DNA from: JAYXXU01 sp049301135
GTDB taxonomy: Bacteria > Pseudomonadota > Gammaproteobacteria > Pseudomonadales > Moraxellaceae
Direction of reading: 5' to 3'
Length of the DNA stretch: 6,697 nucleotides
Assembly: GCA_049301135.1 (NCBI GenBank)
Contig: JBAQKP010000115.1
Coordinates: forward strand, 1 to 6,697
The position numbers and the translations under genes are program-made. A model generated the notes under the pieces. That model did no database searches and was not told the origin of the DNA. It worked only from the letters and a program-made list of their open reading frames with translations. Below, one piece after another: positions 1 to 4,847 of the stretch. Each line of letters begins with the position of its first letter. Position 1 is the stretch's first letter.

Positions 1-3
1 GTC

Positions 4-936
4 ATGCGCAATCTATTGGGTCCAAGTCGGGACAATCCAGCAGGGATTGAGTTTGCGGCCAGCGGGCAGATTTGTAACGCGATTGAGCCGGTGCTGACGC
101 TGGGTGTCGGTGGCGATGTGATGATGATGTTTGGTCGCGATTGGCAGATTGATGCGAGTCTGCGTGATTTTTTTGCGCCGTGTGATCGGGTGCTGCTCAA
201 CATGGAAGGGGTGATTACCGATCAGCCGAAGCGTGGCCCTGACCAAAAACACGATGCACGGATTATTCCAGCGTTGGCGCAGTTAAGCGACCCGTCTAAG
301 ACATGGCTGTCACTAGCCAATAATCACTCGGCTGACTTTGGCCATGCCGATTGTTTAAGTTCGATGCGGCAGTTTGAGCAGGCCGGCTATCGTTGTTTTG
401 GTTTGCAGGAGTCGCCGTATGCTGACTTGCATCCGGCGTTGCGTGTGGTGGCGGCGACCCAGTGGAGCAATCGGCCTTCGCAAGATTTGTATTGGCTCGA
501 TCAAGCGCCAGAGCAGCATCGTCGAGAGGGTTGTTTTAACTTGTTGTTTCCGCATTGGTCGTATGAGATGGAGTGTTATCCGCGTGTGCCTGCGGTGGCG
601 CAGATGCAGCAGTGGTTGACGCAGTTTGATGCGGTGGTCGGGCATCATTCGCACACGCCACAGCCGATTGCTTTGCATGCGGTGCAGGATACACGGCAGC
701 AGTTGGCGGCGTATTCGCTGGGTGATTTGTGTTTTGGCTTGGGCTTTAAAAATTGGCCAGCCTTAAAGCACTATCCGTATGGGATTGTGGCGCGGCTGGA
801 GATTGGACGGTTAACGTCTGATCCGAGTCGTTGGGCGATTGGACGCTTGGATTGGTCATTTGTGGATTGTGCAGCGAGTGCCGATAAAAAACTATTTACC
901 TCGAAGCTGGTGGGGGGAATTCCGTATTTTCGCTGA
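4..936 (+). CDS. CapA family protein (PGA_cap-type metallophosphatase-like)
   Basis: Family resemblance is to the CapA/PgsA-type proteins (PF09587), which have a calcineurin-like metallophosphatase fold; the founding members take part in poly-gamma-glutamate capsule synthesis, but most homologues have no proven substrate. The expected motifs appear in order: GGDVMM (residues 36-41, Asp38), NMEG (66-69), LANNHSADFG (104-113, with Asn106, Asn107, His108), PHWSYE (183-188), VVGHHSHTPQP (211-221) and AYSLGD (236-241). The last is more often SLGN in the family, so Asp241 is a small deviation. There is no clear signal peptide in the visible N-terminus, which argues for a cytoplasmic protein or a start upstream. 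Only three bases precede the first ATG and the frame is open there, so the real start may lie outside the window. Its last 87 nt recur at 1416-1502. Family call firm; role in capsule formation unproven. Confidence 0.87.
   Translation: MRNLLGPSRDNPAGIEFAASGQICNAIEPVLTLGVGGDVMMMFGRDWQIDASLRDFFAPCDRVLLNMEGVITDQPKRGPDQKHDARIIPALAQLSDPSKTWLSLANNHSADFGHADCLSSMRQFEQAGYRCFGLQESPYADLHPALRVVAATQWSNRPSQDLYWLDQAPEQHRREGCFNLLFPHWSYEMECYPRVPAVAQMQQWLTQFDAVVGHHSHTPQPIALHAVQDTRQQLAAYSLGDLCFGLGFKNWPALKHYPYGIVARLEIGRLTSDPSRWAIGRLDWSFVDCAASADKKLFTSKLVGGIPYFR
850..936 (+). repeat. Direct repeat, copy 1 (3' end of the CapA-like gene)
   Basis: These 87 nt encode the last 28 residues plus stop of the CapA-like protein, from DWSF to IPYFR. 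They match 1416-1502 with no gaps; by hand count 72 of 87 positions are identical. The match starts abruptly at the GAT codon at 850 and ends at the stop codon. Upstream and downstream flanks of the two copies share nothing obvious. Copy 1 is the intact, in-gene copy. Confidence 0.9.
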
Positions 937-976
937 GTTCAACGTCATTGCTTGATTGGTGTGGTAGGCGGATGTT

Positions 977-1010
977 ATGTTGAGGCAAGTTTTTTATTTG
1001 GCCTCAACAT
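977..1010. repeat. Perfect 10-bp inverted repeat with T-rich loop
   Basis: Arm atgttgaggc (977-986) and its exact reverse complement gcctcaacat (1001-1010) flank a 14-nt loop containing a run of T (991-995 and neighbours). It lies 41 bases after the CapA-like stop codon and 25 bases before the excalibur gene. A stem of this size can stop transcription. However, the T run is inside the loop and not after the stem on either strand, so it is not a canonical intrinsic terminator. It could be a Rho-assisted stop, a processing site, a protein-binding palindrome or an mRNA-stabilising hairpin. Confidence 0.6.
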
Positions 1011-1034
1011 CCCTTTAGTTGCACATCTATAACG

Positions 1035-1355
1035 GTGATTTTTTTGAAAGCATTTATCCTTTTGGCGCTGGTCGCTTTTGGCGGCTGGCAATACTATCAG
1101 CACAATATCAATACCTCGGCCTCAGTCGAAACATATACCGATGTGCAACCGGACACGTACTTTAATGATGAGCCGCTCCCAGTCGAAGCACCGATCTTTA
1201 GTCAGCCAAGCCAGAATTTTCGCTGTGATGGTCGGCAACATTGCAGCCAGATGAACTCCCGCGAAGAGGCTGAATTTTTTGTGAGGAATTGTCCTGATAC
1301 CAAAATGGATGGCGACAGTGACGGCGACCCTTGTGAAAATGATTCAAGATTTTAG
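1035..1355 (+). CDS. Small membrane-anchored excalibur calcium-binding domain protein
   Basis: The 106-residue product has one hydrophobic segment at the N-terminus (about residues 3-19), then a polar, acidic linker (about 20-60), then an excalibur domain (PF05901) at about 61-103. The domain shows FRCDGRQHC (62-70), a Cys at 86 in NCPDTKMDGD, and the EF-hand-like loop DGDSDGDPCE (92-101). Four cysteines (64, 70, 86, 100) could pair as disulfides, fitting an exported domain tethered to the inner membrane and facing the periplasm. Excalibur domains are predicted to bind calcium through this aspartate-rich loop; the biological role is unknown. The start is uncertain. GTG at 1035 has no clear ribosome site, while TTG at 1044 (MKAFILL) is preceded by GGTGA at 1034-1038. 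A weak promoter candidate (ttgatt 952-957, tatgtt 976-981) lies upstream. The gene sits between the two copies of the CapA 3' end. Confidence 0.82.
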   Translation: MIFLKAFILLALVAFGGWQYYQHNINTSASVETYTDVQPDTYFNDEPLPVEAPIFSQPSQNFRCDGRQHCSQMNSREEAEFFVRNCPDTKMDGDSDGDPCENDSRF

Positions 1356-1415
1356 CTGTACGTTTCTATGGTAGATATCTGGGCTATTGAGTAAAAACAC
1401 GGCGAAACCAATAAC

Positions 1416-1502
1416 GATTGGTCGTTTGTGGATTGCGCGGTGAGTGCTGATAAAAAATCGTTTACCTCGAAATTGGTGGAAGGGATTCCGTATTTTAGGT
1501 GA
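1416..1502 (+). pseudogene. Relic of a second CapA-like gene: 3'-terminal 29 codons only
   Basis: Reading from GAT at 1416 gives DWSFVDCAV...GIPYFR and a TGA stop. It matches the last 28 residues of the CapA-like protein at 25 positions (changes Ala to Val, Leu to Ser, Gly to Glu). Eleven codons differ in all: eight synonymously, three with an amino-acid change. That pattern means the copy diverged while still part of a working gene and lost the rest later. Upstream in frame there is a TAA stop at 1392-1394 and no start codon, so nothing is likely to be translated. The copy may come from a paralogue or from a foreign allele brought in by recombination. It is non-coding as it stands. Confidence 0.85.
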
Positions 1503-1566
1503 ATTATTACGACAGATTGGGACGCAGTAAATTTGGAATCAGCTGCATTTTCTGCTTGATTCGGAA

Positions 1567-1572
1567 TATATT
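1567..1572 (+). promoter_or_regulatory. Possible -10 box ahead of the glycosylase-like gene
   Basis: The hexamer tatatt matches the TATAAT consensus at five of six positions. No good -35 element is visible at 16-18 nt upstream, so the promoter would be weak or depend on an activator. A transcript starting near 1579 would leave about 27 nt before the ATG at 1606 but only about 9 nt before the ATG at 1588, which fits the later start. Confidence 0.3.
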
Positions 1573-1593
1573 GAGCGAGTAGCCACCATGAAC

Positions 1594-1597
1594 AGGA
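1594..1597 (+). promoter_or_regulatory. Ribosome binding site deciding the start at 1606
   Basis: AGGA lies 8 nt upstream of ATG 1606, a normal Shine-Dalgarno spacing. The earlier in-frame ATG at 1588 has no comparable purine-rich site in front of it. This favours the shorter protein. Confidence 0.6.
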
Positions 1598-1605
1598 TAT
1601 TCAAC

Positions 1606-2277
1606 ATGAGCCAACACCATACAGAAGCATTTGATAGCCAACTCAAGCAGATCGAGTTTTACCAAAAATACCCCGAATACTTGCCGTTTATTGGTCAGTC
1701 CTATGAGGTAAATAAAATTTTATTTCTGGGTGAAAGTCATTACTTCCCCAAAGAAAGTACTTGGCATAAAGTACCGGAAGACTGGTACAACGGCTCAAGT
1801 GAGTTGTTGGTTGACGATGAGGTGTATTACATTAACACGCGCCGTGTTGTAAACAATATTGATAAAAGCTCAGCAAAACCACAAAAGTGGAAAAAGAGCC
1901 GTACTATTTTCAGAAATATAGAACGAGTCATGCTTGATTCAGGACTGCCCAAAACAGACAACCTGTTTTGTCATGTTGCGTTCATGAATGCATTCCAACG
2001 ACCTGCCGACGAGCATGGTGATAGTATCAAGGTTCGTCCAATCGACGTTGAGCAATCTGCACAAGTGATCAGACAAGTGATCGAAATTATTCAGCCCAAA
2101 CACATTTGTTTTGTTTCCTCGAAGGCATCAAAACATTTAGCCCAGCAGATTGGTGTAAAAAGTGATGTGGTGATGCACCCAGCCAGTGCATGGTGGAATC
2201 GCCCAACCAAACAGGGTTCCACAGGCAAGGCGGATTTGATGAAACTGCTTGCGCAATACACCGCATCAAACCATTAG
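1606..2277 (+). CDS. Uracil-DNA glycosylase superfamily-like protein (function unproven)
   Basis: The protein has 223 residues from the ATG at 1606; starting at 1588 would add six (MNRIFN). Numbered from 1588, it has a buried-strand segment followed by a glycine-turn, KILFLGESHYF (43-53), resembling the first active-site motif of uracil-DNA-glycosylase-like folds. A middle segment NLFCHVAFMNAFQRPA (125-140) follows, then a helix-strand unit with KHICFVSSKAS (171-181), then MHPASAWWNRP (196-206), resembling the family's C-terminal His-Pro loop. This order (motif A, Asn-containing middle, His-Pro loop) is what I expect of that superfamily. The canonical catalytic residues cannot be assigned with confidence, so it may be an inactive or differently specialised member. 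It ends 6 nt before the exonuclease-like gene, which suggests co-transcription and a shared role in DNA or nucleotide processing. The sequence includes AT-rich stretches (for example 1861-1920) unlike its neighbours. Confidence 0.6.
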   Translation: MSQHHTEAFDSQLKQIEFYQKYPEYLPFIGQSYEVNKILFLGESHYFPKESTWHKVPEDWYNGSSELLVDDEVYYINTRRVVNNIDKSSAKPQKWKKSRTIFRNIERVMLDSGLPKTDNLFCHVAFMNAFQRPADEHGDSIKVRPIDVEQSAQVIRQVIEIIQPKHICFVSSKASKHLAQQIGVKSDVVMHPASAWWNRPTKQGSTGKADLMKLLAQYTASNH

Positions 2278-2283
2278 CAGCGC

Positions 2284-2802
2284 ATGTCCATGCCAGTGTT
2301 TTTAGATTTTGAAGCATCCAGCCTTGCCAGTGGTTCGTATCCGATTGAGGTCGCGTGGGGTAGTTCAGAAGACTCAATCGAGTCACATTTGATCTCGCCC
2401 GCTGCTATTTCGACGTGGACGGACTGGAGTATAGTTGCACAGCAGTTACATTGCCTGACTCGTGAGCAGTTGTTGAGTGAGGGTCAGCCGCCGATCTGGG
2501 TGGCACGCCGCATGAATGAACAGCTTGCGGATCAAATCGTCTATACCGATAATCCTGATTATGATGGATTTTGGCTGGATCAGTTGTTTAAAAGATCGGC
2601 TGGTCTAAAGGCCAAGTTTCGCTTGGCGCACATTGATGATTTACTACTGGATCTGATCAGCACCGATACAGCCGACCGTGCGCGTGCAGTGGATGTGCTG
2701 AGAGCGATGAAACCGATGGCGCGACAGTCTGTTGCTGGACAGCACCGTGCATCATTCGACGTGCAATACTTATTAAAACTGCATGCGTTAGTCGTGGATT
2801 AG
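2284..2802 (+). CDS. DEDDh-type 3'-5' exonuclease-like protein (RNase T/DnaQ fold)
   Basis: The 172-residue protein carries the full set of DEDDh exonuclease motifs. Exo I is VFLDFEAS (residues 5-12) with Asp8 and Glu10. Exo II is the region YDGFWLD (93-99), with Asp94 followed by the usual hydrophobic pair. Exo III is HRASFD (154-159), with His154 four residues before Asp159. These residues bind two metal ions that cleave nucleotides from a 3' end of DNA or RNA; the substrate cannot be told from sequence. The length fits a stand-alone exonuclease domain with no added module, so it is probably a soluble cytoplasmic enzyme. ATG 2284 begins 6 nt after the previous stop; ATG 2290 (Met3) is an alternative, and neither has a strong ribosome site, suggesting translational coupling. 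Being next to a glycosylase-like gene suggests repair or RNA/DNA trimming. Confidence 0.8.
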   Translation: MSMPVFLDFEASSLASGSYPIEVAWGSSEDSIESHLISPAAISTWTDWSIVAQQLHCLTREQLLSEGQPPIWVARRMNEQLADQIVYTDNPDYDGFWLDQLFKRSAGLKAKFRLAHIDDLLLDLISTDTADRARAVDVLRAMKPMARQSVAGQHRASFDVQYLLKLHALVVD

Positions 2803-2854
2803 CAATCTCCATTCCAGAGTAAACTCCATCCACCACAGCGACCCCAACCCCATC

Positions 2855-3220
2855 ATGCAAACACAATGCACCACCTGCCACACTGATTTTACCTGTCATG
2901 GCGCGAGCCAGCAGCCGTGCTGGTGTATGGATTATCCACCGCTATTGAGTCCTAGTAGTGACTCCGATTGTCGCTGTCCTGCTTGCCTAACCCGTGCTGT
3001 GAGTGAGCAAATCACCCAACAGATCGACATCCAAGCCGTACATCTATTTGCACCATCACAAGCCATCGCCCACCAAAAACTGCCGCTGATCGAAGGGCTG
3101 GATTATCAAGTTGATTCAGCCGGACGCTGGATTTTGTCGCGCTGGTATTTACTCAAGCGCGGCGAGTGCTGTGGTAACGCCTGCCGCAACTGCCCATATG
3201 GACACGCCGCAGTCAAATAA
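2855..3220 (+). CDS. Cysteine-rich CWC domain + DUF5522 protein
   Basis: This small protein (121 residues) contains twelve cysteines in two clusters. The N-terminal cluster fits the CWC family (PF14375): CTTC (5-8), Cys14, then PCWC (21-24), with CRCPAC (39-44) close behind. The C-terminal cluster fits DUF5522: a Tyr/Trp-rich strand (GLDYQVDSAGRWILSRWYL, about 81-99), then LKRGECCGNACRNCPYGH (100-117) with Cys105, 106, 110 and 113. Neither family has a known function. The paired CxxC-like spacing suggests zinc or another metal, but this is inference. No signal peptide or membrane segment is seen, so it is probably cytoplasmic. It follows the exonuclease gene by 52 nt, probably as the last gene of the 1606-3220 operon, though ATG 2855 has no clear ribosome site. 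Confidence 0.8.
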   Translation: MQTQCTTCHTDFTCHGASQQPCWCMDYPPLLSPSSDSDCRCPACLTRAVSEQITQQIDIQAVHLFAPSQAIAHQKLPLIEGLDYQVDSAGRWILSRWYLLKRGECCGNACRNCPYGHAAVK

Positions 3221-3327
3221 GCACCAGACTCTGTGAGTCATCCATCGCCCGAAACGGTCAAAAAACCGTCTTAAAGCTGTCACATCTGCCGCCTAAGCTT
3301 GATCAGAACGATCACGTAGAGAGTCAG
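3221..3327. other. Intergenic spacer with short palindromes before the acyltransferase gene
   Basis: This 107-nt gap probably holds the promoter of the acyltransferase gene, but I cannot assign -35/-10 boxes. It contains three short inverted repeats: gactc-tgt-gagtc (3227-3239), acggt-caaaaa-accgt (3254-3269) and tgatc-agaac-gatca (3300-3314). The first two could help end transcription of the preceding gene, though neither is followed by a T run. The third lies 13 nt before the start codon and could be a repressor site. All arms are only five bases, so chance is a fair explanation. Confidence 0.35.
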
Positions 3328-4281
3328 ATGATGAACGCCAAAGTATCTCGTTCACCGATCAAATTCCCATTCCAAAGCAAAGCAAGCAAGCCTGCCAAAG
3401 CGCTTGCACCACACCAGTCCAAACTGGTTTGTCAGGTCGCCCAAGATGCGACCACGATTTTAGATGTGCAGCGCTTTCGTGCCAAAGTATTCGGCGAAGC
3501 CTATCAGACCGAGTTTGCCGATGGCATCGACCACGACCCGTTTGATCAATACAGCATTCATGTGTTGGTGCGTGATGTGGATACACAACAAATTGTCGCC
3601 TGTACGCGAGTGATTACTCCTGCTGCCAAACATGCACTCGGTCGCTATTACTCTGAAACCGAGTTTCAACTCGATGATTATCTCGCCGATAAACAAGATG
3701 TGTATGAAATCGGCCGTACCTGTGTGGATACTAGCTATCGCGGTGGTAAAGTGCTGGCAGTGTTGTGGATGGGCATGTTGCCGCTGGTGTTTAATCAACT
3801 CAAAGCCCAATACTTGATTGGTACGGTCAGTGTGAATCTCAGTGCCAATCCACAAAAAATCATTGCCACCGAAGGCTATATCAAAGCCAAAGCCAAAACC
3901 AAAAAAATCAAAAGTCTGATGCCATTTTGTGTCGATGACTATATCAGTGGACAAGACGCAATGTTCAGCGATGTCTGGCTGAATGAACCCACTGCCAAAC
4001 AAATTAAGCAGCAGGCGAAACAACAGGCCAAAAAACTTCAAAAATTAGGCAAAGGCAAAGATCAGTCGATCTACGATAAAAAACAAGTGCCGTCACTGAT
4101 CAAAAAATACCGTCGTTGTGGGGCAGTGTTTTCGGAGCAAGCTTGTTTTGATCCAGCGTTCAACTGTGTCGATTATTTTATCTCGATTGAGGTGAATAAA
4201 CGCCTGCTGCTAAAACTCAGCATGGTGTGCAAACTGATTGAATTAAATAATGTTAAAAACCGTCTGAAAAAAATGGCTTAA
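3328..4281 (+). CDS. GNAT-fold N-acyltransferase, OlsB-like (PF13444 type)
   Basis: The 317-residue protein resembles the OlsB/FeeM group of N-acyltransferases. These move a fatty acyl chain from acyl carrier protein to an amino acid; OlsB makes lyso-ornithine lipid at the inner membrane. Visible family features: RFRAKVFGEAYQ (50-60 region), DHDPFDQYSIHVLVRD (68-83), IVACTRVI (89-96), YEIGRTCVDTSYRGG (126-140), which includes the acyl-donor-binding turn, and near the end PSLIKKYRRCGAVFSE (255-270) plus FDPAFNCVDYFISI (274-287). A Lys/Gln-rich stretch (about 222-252) lies just before the last block and looks longer than usual. A 30-residue basic N-terminus precedes the domain, and a basic tail follows it (290-317). 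Start ATG 3328 has AGAGAG-type purines upstream (3318-3323); ATG 3331 is equally possible. No OlsA partner is in the window, so ornithine as substrate is an inference. Confidence 0.72.
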   Translation: MMNAKVSRSPIKFPFQSKASKPAKALAPHQSKLVCQVAQDATTILDVQRFRAKVFGEAYQTEFADGIDHDPFDQYSIHVLVRDVDTQQIVACTRVITPAAKHALGRYYSETEFQLDDYLADKQDVYEIGRTCVDTSYRGGKVLAVLWMGMLPLVFNQLKAQYLIGTVSVNLSANPQKIIATEGYIKAKAKTKKIKSLMPFCVDDYISGQDAMFSDVWLNEPTAKQIKQQAKQQAKKLQKLGKGKDQSIYDKKQVPSLIKKYRRCGAVFSEQACFDPAFNCVDYFISIEVNKRLLLKLSMVCKLIELNNVKNRLKKMA

Positions 4282-4337
4282 GTGGTGGTCAAATAGTGTG
4301 ATGTTGGACAGTAGCTCGGCTGCAACAGCACAATGTC

Positions 4338-4366
4338 TTGACAAAAGAGAGTCAGTGGTCTTTGAT
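4338..4366 (+). promoter_or_regulatory. Probable sigma70 promoter of the DUF805 gene
   Basis: A perfect -35 box TTGACA (4338-4343) is followed after exactly 17 nt by tttgat (4361-4366), which matches TATAAT at four of six positions. Transcription would begin near 4373 and leave about 45 nt of leader before the ATG at 4419. The TTG of the -35 box opens the same reading frame, so an automatic gene call might wrongly take it as the start codon. Confidence 0.55.
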
Positions 4367-4407
4367 GAAGACCGCAACAAATGATAAGCCTTTGAACCTA
4401 AAAAACT

Positions 4408-4411
4408 GGAG
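4408..4411 (+). promoter_or_regulatory. Ribosome binding site deciding the DUF805 start
   Basis: GGAG stands 7 nt before ATG 4419, a near-ideal spacing. The alternative in-frame starts (TTG 4338, ATG 4365) lack such a site and fall inside or next to the proposed promoter. Confidence 0.65.
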
Positions 4412-4418
4412 TCAACCT

Positions 4419-4787
4419 ATGGAATGGTATCTGAAAGTGGTACGCGACAACTACGCCAACTTTACTGGCCGTGCGCGTCGTCAAGAATATTGGATGTTTA
4501 GCGTGTTTCATCTGATTGCGATTATTGTGCTGGCGATGATTGATGGCGTGATTTTTGGCAATATGATTCTCACAGGGCTGTATCTGTTGGCGACGCTTGT
4601 GCCCAGTTTGGCAGTGACGATTCGGCGCTTTCATGACCAAGATAAAAGTGGCTGGTTTGTGTTGTTGAGTCTGATTCCCGTGATTGGTGGTTTGATTTTA
4701 TTGGTATTTATGTGCCTAGAAGGTACACGTGCAGGTAATCGTTTCGGCGCAGATCCTAAAGCCATGGCTTTGGACTTGAATAAATAG
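4419..4787 (+). CDS. DUF805 family inner-membrane protein
   Basis: From ATG 4419 the protein has 122 residues, the usual DUF805 (PF05656) size, and begins with the family-typical MEWYLKV. Signature motifs are NFTGRARRQEYWMF (14-27), PSLAVTIRRFHDQDKSGWF (62-80) and the tail EGTRAGNRFGADP (101-113). Hydrophobic segments at about 27-45, 47-66 and 79-99 suggest three to four membrane passes in the inner membrane. The function of the family is unknown. Starts at ATG 4365 (140 residues) or TTG 4338 (149 residues) would add a polar stretch, MKTATNDKPLNLKNWSQP, that is not typical. The ribosome site and the proposed promoter argue against them. It lies 137 nt after the acyltransferase gene with its own promoter, so the two are probably separate units. 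It converges on the acyl-CoA dehydrogenase gene across a terminator. Confidence 0.88.
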   Translation: MEWYLKVVRDNYANFTGRARRQEYWMFSVFHLIAIIVLAMIDGVIFGNMILTGLYLLATLVPSLAVTIRRFHDQDKSGWFVLLSLIPVIGGLILLVFMCLEGTRAGNRFGADPKAMALDLNK

Positions 4788-4801
4788 CACTGCCAAACCA
4801 C

Positions 4802-4830
4802 AAAAAAGCGCGAATCAATCGCGCTTCTTT
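4802..4830. terminator. Bidirectional intrinsic terminator between convergent genes
   Basis: The arms aagcgcga (4806-4813) and tcgcgctt (4819-4826) form a perfect 8-bp GC-rich stem with a 5-nt loop. On the plus strand it is followed by a short T-rich run (ctttg). On the minus strand it is followed by six T (complement of 4802-4807), so it is strongest for the acyl-CoA dehydrogenase transcript. It also serves the DUF805 gene, whose stop codon is 14 nt upstream. Confidence 0.88.
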
Positions 4831-4847
4831 GATGTCTATTGCACCAT

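Noticed and set aside
13..678. Open frames antisense to, or in another frame of, the CapA-like gene
   Set aside because: Arg/His/Leu-rich translations with no motifs, fully covered by the CapA-like coding sequence.
1356..1415. Upstream extension of the CapA relic as a translated gene
   Set aside because: The frame is closed by a TAA at 1392-1394, has no start codon, and shows no similarity to the CapA gene before 1416.
937..1502. Small integrative element using the CapA 3' end as attachment site
   Set aside because: The repeat arrangement resembles one, but there is no integrase, no tRNA and too little room between the copies. I report the repeat itself and leave the mechanism open.
3254..3269. 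acggt/accgt hairpin as a terminator after the CWC/DUF5522 gene
   Set aside because: The stem is only five base pairs and no T run follows; too weak to call a terminator.
3460..4041. Long antisense open frame (193 codons, minus strand) opposite the acyltransferase gene
   Set aside because: Its His/Phe/Ile-rich translation fits no family, it has no ribosome site, and it lies wholly opposite a gene with clear family motifs.
3318..4355. Direct repeat agagagtcag at 3318-3327 and 4346-4355
   Set aside because: Both copies are upstream of genes, but ten bases of simple purine-rich sequence overlapping a ribosome site and a promoter spacer are likely to be chance.
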